Shown here: in pieces, positions 1 to 7,273 of the stretch
Layout of the letters: every line of letters begins with the position of its first letter
Numbering within the stretch: position 1 is the first letter of the stretch
Origin: UMGS1387 sp045646465
GTDB lineage: Bacteria > Bacillota > Clostridia > Oscillospirales > CAG-382
DNA length: 58,108 nucleotides
Reading direction: 5' to 3'
NCBI GenBank assembly: GCA_045646465.1
Contig: JAZRKT010000114.1
Coordinates: 1-58,108, forward strand
Notes under the pieces: generated by a model
Databases searched by the model: none
What the model saw: the letters and a program-made list of their open reading frames with translations, nothing else
What the model was told of the DNA's origin: nothing
Made by a program: the position numbers and the translations under genes

Positions 1-1
1 T

Positions 2-940
2 GTTACGGAGTACACAAGACTTTATTTAAAACGCAAGGATGTGCGGCGTCCTGTTATAAGCAGTGCTTGCCCTGTGGTATCACGGCTTATTCAACTGAGA
101 TTTCCCTATCTTAGCGAAAACCTGATTCCCATTCTCTCACCTATGGATATTGCCGGAAGAATGGCTAAGGATCAGGCAAAGGCACGTCACCCCGAGCTTC
201 GCGATGAGGACATCGTTACTGTCTTTATCTCCCCTTGCACCGGCAAGACAAGTTACGTCAAAAACGGTTTTGCAGGAGAAAAAAACACCATTGACTACGT
301 TGTATCAATGAGCGATGTTTACTTTGAGCTTCTGGGCGTGATGAAAAAAGAAAAAACACCCATTCCCGTTTCAAGAACAGGTATGATAGGTATGAGCTGG
401 GCAGTCAGCAGCGGCGAAGCTTCGGCGCTTCTCAACGACAGCTATCTTGCCGTTGACGGAATTGAAAACGTCATTAAAGTACTTGACGAGCTTGAAACAG
501 GAAATTATCCCTTCCTCGATTTTATTGAGCTTAACGCCTGCAGCTCCGGCTGTGTTGGCGGAGTTCTTACAGTTGAAAACCCATATCTTGCAAAAGTTAA
601 AATTCAGAATCTAAAGCGTTATCTGCCCGTTATGCAAAGCAGATATTCGGAAGAAGAAATTTCTTCCCTTCCCGACAAGTATTCAACCAGAAGATTTGCT
701 GAGCCTGTCTCAAAGGGCAAAACCGGAGAAGATATGCTTCTTGCAATGTCTAGGATGAAAAAGTCGCAGGAGATTTATTCCGTTCTTCCTGAATTCGACT
801 GCGGTGCCTGCGGCAGTCCCACCTGTGCTTCCTTTGCGGAAGACGTTGCAAAAGGACTTGCTAAGGTTTCCGACTGTCCTATGCTCGGCAGAAAAAACAA
901 GGCGAACGCTGAATGTGGCGGTGATAAAAATGACGGTTGA
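2..940 (+). CDS. Sensory-type [FeFe]-hydrogenase-like iron-sulfur protein (5' end cut by window)
   Basis: The reading frame is open from the first bases of the window, so the true start lies upstream; 312 residues are visible. Cysteine motifs equivalent to the three H-cluster signatures can be seen: SSACPVV (canonical TSCxPxW), SPCTGKTS (canonical MPCxxKxxE) and ELNACSSGCVGG (canonical ExMxCxxGCxxG). All are degenerate: Ala replaces the Cys after TS, the Trp is lost, and L2 lacks its final Glu. The C-terminus carries a C-x2-C-x4-C-x16-C cluster (FDCGACGSPTC...DCP), matching the small 4Fe-4S domain of PF04060. This combination is known from putative sensory hydrogenases (HydS type) encoded next to HydABC. 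Inferred role: H2 or redox sensing rather than turnover. The next gene starts inside its 3' end. N-terminal ferredoxin or PAS domains, if any, lie outside the window. Confidence 0.8.
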   Translation, partial: VTEYTRLYLKRKDVRRPVISSACPVVSRLIQLRFPYLSENLIPILSPMDIAGRMAKDQAKARHPELRDEDIVTVFISPCTGKTSYVKNGFAGEKNTIDYVVSMSDVYFELLGVMKKEKTPIPVSRTGMIGMSWAVSSGEASALLNDSYLAVDGIENVIKVLDELETGNYPFLDFIELNACSSGCVGGVLTVENPYLAKVKIQNLKRYLPVMQSRYSEEEISSLPDKYSTRRFAEPVSKGKTGEDMLLAMSRMKKSQEIYSVLPEFDCGACGSPTCASFAEDVAKGLAKVSDCPMLGRKNKANAECGGDKNDG

Positions 941-1262
941 GGCACTTCTCAGAAATCAGGACTTTATCGGTCTTTGCATACCCAATCCTGCAAAGGAAAT
1001 CAGCGGCGTTTACGCAGGCGACCTTCTCAGCTGGGTTATGGGACATGCCGAGGAAGGTGAATGTCTTATCACCATTATGTCAAATGTCAACGTTCTTGCG
1101 GTAGCATCCTTACTTGATTTACCCTGTGTAATTCTTGCGGAATCCGTAGAGCCTGACAATGAATTTCTCTCTCTTGCAAAAGAAAAAGGTATCAACGTTT
1201 TAAAGACGGCAAAAAGCACTTACGGTGCCTGCACCGTTCTTTACGAGGAATTAAAAAAATGA
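930..1262 (+). CDS. DRTGG-domain protein of the hydrogenase cluster
   Basis: This 110-residue protein starts MTVEALLRNQ. ATG 930 is preceded by GGCGGTG at about 7 bp; GTG 921 is an alternative start. It overlaps the end of the hydrogenase-like gene by 11 bp and ends in an ATGA overlap with the PHP gene, so translation is probably coupled. The fold is that of DRTGG proteins, small domains otherwise found beside CBS domains and in phosphotransacetylases: the segment GVYAGDLLSWVMGHAEEGECLITI and the hydrophobic repeats fit. No catalytic residues are evident. The consistent company of sensory hydrogenases suggests ligand binding in a regulatory complex, but this is inference. Confidence 0.75.
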   Translation: MTVEALLRNQDFIGLCIPNPAKEISGVYAGDLLSWVMGHAEEGECLITIMSNVNVLAVASLLDLPCVILAESVEPDNEFLSLAKEKGINVLKTAKSTYGACTVLYEELKK

Positions 1263-2014
1263 GCAGGTATTTCTACGACTTGCACATTCACTCCTGTCTA
1301 TCTCCCTGTGCCGATGACGACATGACGCCGAACAATATCTGCGGAATGGCGGCTCTCAAAGGGCTTAACATCATAGCCCTTACTGACCACAACACCTGCG
1401 GCAACTGCGAAAGCTTTTTAAAGGTTGCCAAGGCAAACGGTCTTATTGGCGTTGCAGGCATGGAGCTTACAACGGCTGAAGACATTCATCTTGTCTGTCT
1501 GTTTGAATTCTTACAGAACGCCAAGGAGTTTTCGGATGCCGTACAGCCTTTTAGGGGAGTTTTTCCCAACAAGGTTGAAATATTCGGGCAGCAAATGTAT
1601 ATGGATGAAAATGACAATGTTGTGGGAGTTGACGACAACTTTCTTCCCATTGCCACATCTTTAGGACTTGACCAAGCGGTAAAGCTTGCTGAAAAGTTTG
1701 ATGCACTCATCTTTCCTGCCCACATTGACAGAGAATCAAACGGTATTGTTTCCATTCTCGGTACAGTACCTACTCATCCCGATTTTCCCTGTATTGAGTT
1801 CAACGGCAAAGAGGACTACGAAAAATATGTAAAGCATTTTCCGCATATTGCTTCAAAGTCCCATATATTTAACTCTGATGCTCACAATTTATGGACCATC
1901 AACGAAGCCGAAAATTACATCGACCTTGAGGATGAGCCATACAGCTCAGACCTTGTAAGGCATAGATTGTTTGAGACTTTGAGAGGCACACGCAGGAAGG
2001 ACGGCAATATATAA
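1259..2014 (+). CDS. PHP-domain metal-dependent phosphoesterase
   Basis: This 251-residue protein has PHP motif 1 (DLHIHSCLSPCADDD, residues about 7-21), motif 2 (ALTDHNTCGN, about 41-50), GMELTT (about 66-71), AHIDRES (about 157-163) and a late FNSDAHN (about 203-209). The His and Asp metal ligands of PHP phosphoesterases are therefore intact, and hydrolysis of a phosphoester (nucleotide or small-molecule phosphate) is likely; the substrate cannot be read from sequence. It is translationally coupled to the DRTGG gene (ATGA) and followed after 1 bp by the ATPase gene. PHP proteins recur in [FeFe]-hydrogenase operons of Clostridia and Thermotoga; no role is established there to my knowledge. 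Confidence 0.85.
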   Translation: MSRYFYDLHIHSCLSPCADDDMTPNNICGMAALKGLNIIALTDHNTCGNCESFLKVAKANGLIGVAGMELTTAEDIHLVCLFEFLQNAKEFSDAVQPFRGVFPNKVEIFGQQMYMDENDNVVGVDDNFLPIATSLGLDQAVKLAEKFDALIFPAHIDRESNGIVSILGTVPTHPDFPCIEFNGKEDYEKYVKHFPHIASKSHIFNSDAHNLWTINEAENYIDLEDEPYSSDLVRHRLFETLRGTRRKDGNI

Positions 2015-2015
2015 T

Positions 2016-2570
2016 ATGAAAGAATTATCTTTGAACATACTTGACATTGCCATGAATTCCGTAACGGCAAAATCAACTCTTATTAGAATTGACATTACCG
2101 AAAATGCCGATGTGCTTAAAATTACTATTTCAGACAACGGCTGCGGTATGAGCCGTGAAATGGTTGAAAACGTAACAAGTCCTTTCTGTACTTCTCGCAC
2201 AACACGCAAGGTTGGCTTGGGTATCCCCCTGTTCAAGCTTGCAAGCGAGCAGACAGGCGGTACGTTTTCAATTGCTTCCAAAAGTATTAACGAGTATCCT
2301 GATGATCACGGCACAGTAACATGTGCTACATTTATAAAAAATCATCTTGATTTTACGCCCTTAGGCGACATAATCGGCACTGTTACAACTCTTATTCAAG
2401 GAATGGGTGAGCAAATTGACCTTGTGTTTACACACAAGTTCGAAAATCTTGACGTAAGTCTTGACACAAGAGAGCTTCGTGAAACACTTGGGGGTGACAT
2501 TCCTCTGTCAACACCGGACGTTTTAGTCTGGATTACTGAGTTTTTAAAAGAAAATTATAATATTACTTAA
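2016..2570 (+). CDS. GHKL (HATPase_c) ATP-binding protein, anti-sigma/serine-kinase-like
   Basis: This 184-residue protein consists of a histidine-kinase-type ATPase domain without dimerisation/phosphoacceptor helices. Visible boxes are the N-box (NILDIAMNSVTA, about 6-17), the G1 box (ISDNGCGMS, about 41-49) and the F/G2 region (SPFCTSRTTRKVGLGIPL, about 58-75). With no HisKA helix or receiver domain, it resembles SpoIIAB/RsbW-type protein kinases or a stand-alone GHKL ATPase. The last 70 residues are not recognisable. It sits between the PHP gene and the hydrogenase structural genes, as homologues do in other clostridial hydrogenase operons. An ATP-dependent regulatory step is inferred; the partner is unknown. 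Confidence 0.8.
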   Translation: MKELSLNILDIAMNSVTAKSTLIRIDITENADVLKITISDNGCGMSREMVENVTSPFCTSRTTRKVGLGIPLFKLASEQTGGTFSIASKSINEYPDDHGTVTCATFIKNHLDFTPLGDIIGTVTTLIQGMGEQIDLVFTHKFENLDVSLDTRELRETLGGDIPLSTPDVLVWITEFLKENYNIT

Positions 2571-2588
2571 GAAAGTGAGGACACAAAA

Positions 2589-2948
2589 ATGAAATCATTA
2601 GCAGAACTCGCTGCCATCAGAGACAAGATGAAAGACAAGGTTTCTCTTCGTGAAGGCACAGGCGAAACAAGAATTGTTGTAGGTATGGCTACATGCGGTA
2701 TCGCAGCAGGCGCAAGACCCGTTCTTAACGCATTCGTTGAGGAGGTTTCCAAGGCAGGTCTTACCGATTCTGTTTCAGTTCTTCAGACAGGCTGTATCGG
2801 CATTTGCCAGTACGAACCGGTTGTTGAAGTTTACAAAGCTGGCGAAGAAAAGGTTACTTATGTACACATGACAGCAGAAAAGGCTCTTGAAGTTGTTGAA
2901 AAACACATCAAGGGCGGCAAGGTAATTGCTGAATACACAATGAAATAA
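2589..2948 (+). CDS. Thioredoxin-like (2Fe-2S) ferredoxin, HndB-like hydrogenase subunit
   Basis: This 119-residue protein starts at an ATG preceded by GTGAGG. It has an N-terminal helix, then a thioredoxin-like ferredoxin fold with GMATCGIAAGARP (Cys36) and QTGCIGICQYEP (Cys69 and Cys73). Only three of the four cysteines of a NuoE-type 2Fe-2S site are present. This is the pattern I associate with HndB of NADP-reducing hydrogenases. It probably relays electrons or assists assembly in the cytoplasmic complex formed by the next two genes. It is the first gene of the strongly codon-biased part of the operon (lysine almost only AAG), implying high expression together with HydB and HydA. Confidence 0.85.
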   Translation: MKSLAELAAIRDKMKDKVSLREGTGETRIVVGMATCGIAAGARPVLNAFVEEVSKAGLTDSVSVLQTGCIGICQYEPVVEVYKAGEEKVTYVHMTAEKALEVVEKHIKGGKVIAEYTMK

Positions 2949-2969
2949 TTAACGGAGGAAATCAAAATT

Positions 2970-4772
2970 ATGATACGTTCACATGTATTGATTTGCGGTG
3001 GTACAGGTTGTACTTCTTCCGGAAGTGCCAAGGTATACGCAAAGTTTGAAAGTGAATTAAAGGCTAACGGCCTTGAAGAAGAAATCAAGCTCGTTCAGAC
3101 AGGTTGTTTCGGTCTTTGTGCTCTCGGTCCCGTTGTTATCGTTTACCCTGAAGGAACATTCTACTCCAGAGTAACTGAGGACGACATCGCTGAAATCGTT
3201 TCCGAGCACCTTCTTAAGGGTCGTCCTGTTACCCGTCTTGTTTACGACGAAACTGACGGTGCAAAGAACGACGATCAGCCCGTTGCTCTTTCCGACACAA
3301 GCTTCTACAAGAAGCAGAAGAGAGTGGCTCTTCGTAACTGCGGTGTTATTGACCCCGAAAACATCGAAGAATACATAGGCACCGACGGCTATCAGGCTCT
3401 CGGTAAGGTTCTTACAGAAATGACTCCTGAAGAAGTTATCGACACAATCTTAGCGTCTGGCCTCAGAGGACGCGGCGGTGCCGGCTTCCCCACAGGTCAG
3501 AAGTGGAAGCTTGCAAGAACCCTCGTTCAGGATGGCGGTCAGAAGTATGTTTGCTGTAACGCAGACGAAGGCGACCCCGGAGCATTTATGGACAGATCCA
3601 TCCTTGAAGGCGACCCTCATGCTCTTATCGAGGCTATGGCTATTGCAGGCTATGCTATCGGTGCTGACCAGGGTTACGTTTATGTTCGTGCTGAATATCC
3701 TATTGCTGTTCAGCGTCTTAAGATTGCTATTGATCAGGCTCGTGAATACGGTCTTTTAGGTGACGATATCTTCGGTACAGGCTTTAAGTTTAACCTTGAC
3801 CTCAGACTTGGTGCAGGTGCATTTGTTTGTGGTGAAGAAACTGCTCTTATGACATCTATCGAAGGCAAGCGTGGCGAACCCCGTCCCCGTCCTCCGTTCC
3901 CTGCTGTAAAGGGTCTTTACAACCGTCCTACAATCCTCAACAATGTTGAAACATACGCTAACATTCCTCAGATTATCCTTAAGGGTGCTGAATGGTTTAG
4001 CTCTATGGGTACTGAAAAGTCCAAGGGTACTAAGGTATTCGCACTTGGCGGCAAGATTCACAACACAGGTCTTGTTGAAGTTCCTATGGGTACAACTCTC
4101 AGAGAAATCATCGAGGAAATCGGCGGTGGTATTCCCAACGGCAAGAAGTTCAAGGCTGCTCAGACAGGTGGTCCTTCCGGTGGATGTATCCCTGCTCACC
4201 TTATTGACACACCTATCGACTACGACAACCTTCTCTCTATCGGCTCAATGATGGGTTCAGGCGGACTTATCGTTATGGACGAAGACAACTGTATGGTTGA
4301 CATCGCTAAGTTCTTCCTTGAATTTACCGTTGACGAGTCCTGTGGTAAGTGTACTCCCTGCCGTGTAGGTACAAAGCGTCTTTACGAAATCCTTGACAGA
4401 ATTACAAAGGGTCAGGGCAAGCTTGAAGATATTGACAAGCTCGAAGAACTGTGCCACTACATCAAGTCCAGCGCACTTTGCGGTCTCGGTCAGACAGCTC
4501 CCAACCCCGTACTCTCAACACTTATGTACTTCAAGGACGAGTACATTGCTCACATCGTTGACAAGAAGTGTCCCGCTGGCGTTTGTAAGTCCCTTCTCTC
4601 CTTCAAGATTATCGAAGACAAGTGTAAGGGCTGTACAAAGTGTGCTCGCAACTGTCCCGTCGGTGCTATCGAAGGTGCAGTTAAGCAGCTACACGTTATC
4701 AATCAGGACAAGTGTATCAAGTGCGGCGCTTGTATTGATAACTGTGCATTCAAGGCTATTATCAAGGAATAA
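2970..4772 (+). CDS. hydB: NADH-dependent [FeFe] hydrogenase, flavoprotein (NuoF/HydB/HndC) subunit
   Basis: The 600-residue protein starts at ATG 2970 behind GGAGG. Its domains in order are: an N-terminal thioredoxin-like 2Fe-2S domain (Cys9, 14, 46, 50); the NuoF core with the FMN/NADH motifs GRGGAGFPTGQKWK, CNADEGDPGAFMDRS and GAGAFVCGEETAL; the 4Fe-4S motif SCGKCTPCRVG near residue 457; and a C-terminal two-cluster ferredoxin domain (CKGCTKCARNCP, CIKCGACIDNC). This is the full architecture of the diaphorase subunit of HydABC/Hnd enzymes, which transfers electrons between NAD(P)H, ferredoxin and the catalytic subunit. Bifurcating homologues work with a NuoE-like subunit, which is not encoded beside it here. 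It is 14 bp from hydA. Confidence 0.95.
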   Translation: MIRSHVLICGGTGCTSSGSAKVYAKFESELKANGLEEEIKLVQTGCFGLCALGPVVIVYPEGTFYSRVTEDDIAEIVSEHLLKGRPVTRLVYDETDGAKNDDQPVALSDTSFYKKQKRVALRNCGVIDPENIEEYIGTDGYQALGKVLTEMTPEEVIDTILASGLRGRGGAGFPTGQKWKLARTLVQDGGQKYVCCNADEGDPGAFMDRSILEGDPHALIEAMAIAGYAIGADQGYVYVRAEYPIAVQRLKIAIDQAREYGLLGDDIFGTGFKFNLDLRLGAGAFVCGEETALMTSIEGKRGEPRPRPPFPAVKGLYNRPTILNNVETYANIPQIILKGAEWFSSMGTEKSKGTKVFALGGKIHNTGLVEVPMGTTLREIIEEIGGGIPNGKKFKAAQTGGPSGGCIPAHLIDTPIDYDNLLSIGSMMGSGGLIVMDEDNCMVDIAKFFLEFTVDESCGKCTPCRVGTKRLYEILDRITKGQGKLEDIDKLEELCHYIKSSALCGLGQTAPNPVLSTLMYFKDEYIAHIVDKKCPAGVCKSLLSFKIIEDKCKGCTKCARNCPVGAIEGAVKQLHVINQDKCIKCGACIDNCAFKAIIKE

Positions 4773-4786
4773 GGAGGTCGCATAAA

Positions 4787-6538
4787 ATGGAAATGATTAA
4801 CGTATTTATAGACGGCATGCCTTACAGTGTGCGCAAGGGTGCAACAATCCTTGAAGCTTGTAAGAGTGTCGGTATTGAAATTCCTACCCTTTGTTATATG
4901 AAGGAAATCAACGAAATCGGTGCTTGCCGCATATGCGTTTGTGAGGTTAAGGGTGCAAGAAGCCTCGTTGCTGCCTGCGTTTATCCTCTCGACAGAGAAG
5001 GTACAGAGGTATTCACACACAGCCCTGCTGTTCTCGCTTCCAGAAAGTCTACTCTTGAACTTCTTCTTTCAGTTCACGACAAGAAGTGTCTTTCCTGCGT
5101 AAAGAGTGGCAACTGTGAATTCCAGCAGCTTTGTAACGACTACGGCGTAACCGACGAACACAAATATGACGGCGATACACCTTGCTACGAATACGACACA
5201 TCTATGCCTCACCTTATGCGCGACAACAACAAGTGCGTACTTTGCCGCCGCTGCGTTGCAGTTTGTGATAAGAATCAAGAAGTTGCTGTTATCGGTGCTA
5301 ACGACAGAGGCTTTAAGACACACATAGGACAAGCATTTGAACTCAATCTCGGCAATGTTGCTTGTATTGGCTGCGGTCAGTGTACAGTAGTTTGTCCTAC
5401 AGGTGCACTTGTTGAAAAGGACGACACAGATAAGGTTTGGGCAGCCCTGTCCGATCCCTCAAAGCACGTTGTTGTTCATGCAGCTCCCTCTATCAGAGCA
5501 ACACTCGGTGAGTGCTTTGATATGCCTATTGGTACAATAGTTACAGGCAAGATGGTTGCTGCTCTCAGAAGACTTGGTTTTGCCAAGGTATTCGATACCA
5601 ACTTCTCTGCTGACCTTACAATTCTCGAAGAAGCAACCGAGCTTCTCAACAGAGTAAAGAACGGTGGAAAGCTTCCTCTTATCACATCATGCTCACCCGG
5701 ATGGGTTAAGTTCTGCGAACACTACTATCCCGATATGATTGACAATCTTTCTTCCTGCAAGTCTCCTCAGCAGATGATGGGCGCTGTTATCAAGACCTAC
5801 TACGCTGAAAAGATGGGCATTGATCCCAAGGACATCTTTGTTGTAAGCGTTATGCCTTGTACAGCTAAGAAGTTTGAAATTGTAAGAAACGATCAGTCTG
5901 CTGCAGGCGTTCCCGACACAGACGTTGCCATTACAACAAGAGAGCTTGCAAGAATGATCAAGCGTGCAGGTATCAACTTTGCTTCACTTCCCGACGATCA
6001 GTTTGATTCACCTATGGGTCTTGGCTCTGGTGCAGGTACTATCTTCGGCGCAACAGGCGGCGTTATGGAAGCTGCTCTCAGAACAGCAGTTTACTACCTC
6101 ACAGGCAAGAACCCCGAAAAGCTTGAATTTACCGACGTTCGCGGTACCGAAGGCGTTAAGGAAGCTTCCTACAACGTTAACGGCGTTGAAGTTAAGGTTG
6201 CTGTTGCATCCGGCACAGGCAACGCCAAGAAGGTTCTTGATATGGTTAAGAACGGCGAAAAGGATTACACCTTTATTGAAATTATGGGTTGTCCCGGCGG
6301 TTGTGTAAACGGCGGCGGTCAGCCTTACCAGCCTGCTTCAGTTCGCAACTTCGTTGACCTTAAGGCTCTCAGAGCTGCGGCTCTCTACGAAGACGACAAG
6401 AATCTTCCCGTAAGACTTTCTCACGAAAACGAAGACATCAAGACTATCTACAAGGAATACTATGGAGAGCCCGGCAGCCACAAGGCTCACGAGCATCTCC
6501 ACACTTCCTACATTGCTCGCAAGAAGGTAGCTTGGTAA
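4787..6538 (+). CDS. hydA: [FeFe] hydrogenase catalytic subunit, multi-cluster (HydA/HndD)
   Basis: The 583-residue protein starts at ATG 4787, 8 bp after AAGGAGGTC. The N-terminal plant-type 2Fe-2S domain uses Cys36, 47, 50 and 64. A His-ligated 4Fe-4S segment follows (HDKKCLSC...NCEFQQLC), then two ferredoxin clusters (CVLCRRCVAVC, CIGCGQCTVVC). The H-cluster motifs are L1 TSCSPGW near residue 300, L2 MPCTAKKFE near 355 and L3 EIMGCPGGCVNGGG near 499. The C-terminal EYYGEPGSHKAHEHLHT segment is the small-subunit-like tail. This is the M3-type layout of cytoplasmic multimeric hydrogenases, which reoxidise NADH and ferredoxin by making H2. It is the last gene of the operon and is followed by a terminator. 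Codon bias is strong. Confidence 0.97.
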   Translation: MEMINVFIDGMPYSVRKGATILEACKSVGIEIPTLCYMKEINEIGACRICVCEVKGARSLVAACVYPLDREGTEVFTHSPAVLASRKSTLELLLSVHDKKCLSCVKSGNCEFQQLCNDYGVTDEHKYDGDTPCYEYDTSMPHLMRDNNKCVLCRRCVAVCDKNQEVAVIGANDRGFKTHIGQAFELNLGNVACIGCGQCTVVCPTGALVEKDDTDKVWAALSDPSKHVVVHAAPSIRATLGECFDMPIGTIVTGKMVAALRRLGFAKVFDTNFSADLTILEEATELLNRVKNGGKLPLITSCSPGWVKFCEHYYPDMIDNLSSCKSPQQMMGAVIKTYYAEKMGIDPKDIFVVSVMPCTAKKFEIVRNDQSAAGVPDTDVAITTRELARMIKRAGINFASLPDDQFDSPMGLGSGAGTIFGATGGVMEAALRTAVYYLTGKNPEKLEFTDVRGTEGVKEASYNVNGVEVKVAVASGTGNAKKVLDMVKNGEKDYTFIEIMGCPGGCVNGGGQPYQPASVRNFVDLKALRAAALYEDDKNLPVRLSHENEDIKTIYKEYYGEPGSHKAHEHLHTSYIARKKVAW

Positions 6539-6578
6539 TTTACTTCTTATTTACTAAAAAGAAGAAGTAAGCAAGAAG

Positions 6579-6605
6579 AAAACCACCAGCGGTGCTGGTG
6601 GTTTT
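6579..6605. terminator. Bidirectional intrinsic terminator between hydA and the rubrerythrin gene
   Basis: A perfect 12-bp stem (AAAACCACCAGC / GCTGGTGGTTTT, 3-nt loop) lies 40 bp after hydA. The stem's own A and T tails give a U-rich 3' end on either strand. It separates the convergent hydrogenase and rubrerythrin genes. Confidence 0.88.
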
Positions 6606-6644
6606 CATTATACAAAAATAGACAGCCTTACTGCAGTCAGCAGT

Positions 6645-7184
6645 TTATTTCTTATTGGTGTCAGTCTCAACTTCAAAATACTGTCTTGCATGATAGCATA
6701 CAGGACACACATCAGGTGCTTTTTTGCCTATTTCAACGTGTCCGCAAACTCTGCATACCCACATTACTTCCTCGCATCTTTCAAACACTTTATCCATTTC
6801 CACAAGCTTTAAAAGTTCAAGGAAGCGTTCCTCGTGCATTCTTTCAATTTTTCCCACAGCTCTGAACTTTTCTGCTATCTTATCAAAGCCTTCTTCCTCG
6901 GCAACCTCGGCAAACTTTTCATACATATCAGTCCATTCATAGTTTTCCCCATTGGCTGCAGCTTTAAGGTTATCTGCAGTGCCGCCGATTTTTCCCAGCT
7001 CTGCCGACCATAGCTTTGCGTGTGCCTTTTCATTATCAGCGGTTTTACGAAAGATGTCAGCTATATAGTGATATCCCTCGCTTTCGGCAACCTCGGCAAA
7101 GTAGGTATATTTGTTTCTTGCCTGTGATTCACCTGCAAAAGCTTTTTCAAGGTTTGAGTAGGTTTTTGTGTTTTTAATATCCAT
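6645..7184 (-). CDS. rbr: Rubrerythrin
   Basis: The 179-residue protein starts at ATG 7184 after AAAGGG. The N-terminal ferritin-like four-helix domain has the paired diiron motifs: ESQARNKYTYFAE with DNEKAH, and EKFAEVAEEEG with RMHEERF. The C-terminal rubredoxin-like Fe(Cys)4 site is CRVCGH...CPVC. It is a non-haem iron peroxidase that reduces H2O2 with electrons from rubredoxin or NADH, a standard oxidative-stress protein of anaerobes. It is monocistronic, between a terminator and its own promoter. Placement next to an oxygen-sensitive hydrogenase is functionally sensible but may be coincidental. Confidence 0.96.
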   Translation of the reverse strand: MDIKNTKTYSNLEKAFAGESQARNKYTYFAEVAESEGYHYIADIFRKTADNEKAHAKLWSAELGKIGGTADNLKAAANGENYEWTDMYEKFAEVAEEEGFDKIAEKFRAVGKIERMHEERFLELLKLVEMDKVFERCEEVMWVCRVCGHVEIGKKAPDVCPVCYHARQYFEVETDTNKK

Positions 7185-7207
7185 AATTACACCCTTTCTT
7201 TGATATA

Positions 7208-7237
7208 ATTATGCCACGTTTTCGAAAAAAAATACAA
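7208..7237 (-). promoter_or_regulatory. Candidate sigma-A promoter of rubrerythrin
   Basis: Reading the minus strand, TTGTAT and CATAAT hexamers are separated by 18 bp and lie about 24-53 bp before the start codon. The match to consensus is moderate. I saw no convincing PerR box. Confidence 0.5.
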
Positions 7238-7264
7238 TAATGCGGTACTCCAAGAATACCGCAT
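7225..7264 (-). terminator. Likely intrinsic terminator of murA
   Basis: On the minus strand, 10 bp past the murA stop, ATGCGGTA pairs perfectly with TACCGCAT around a 9-nt loop (7240-7264). A run of eight T follows after a 7-nt gap (7232-7225). The gap weakens the call. The T-run overlaps the rubrerythrin promoter region. Confidence 0.5.
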
Positions 7265-7273
7265 CATCTTTTA

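Noticed and set aside
7185..7230. PerR box upstream of rubrerythrin
   Set aside because: ATAATTATAT gives only a partial match with no full TTATAATNATTATAA palindrome.
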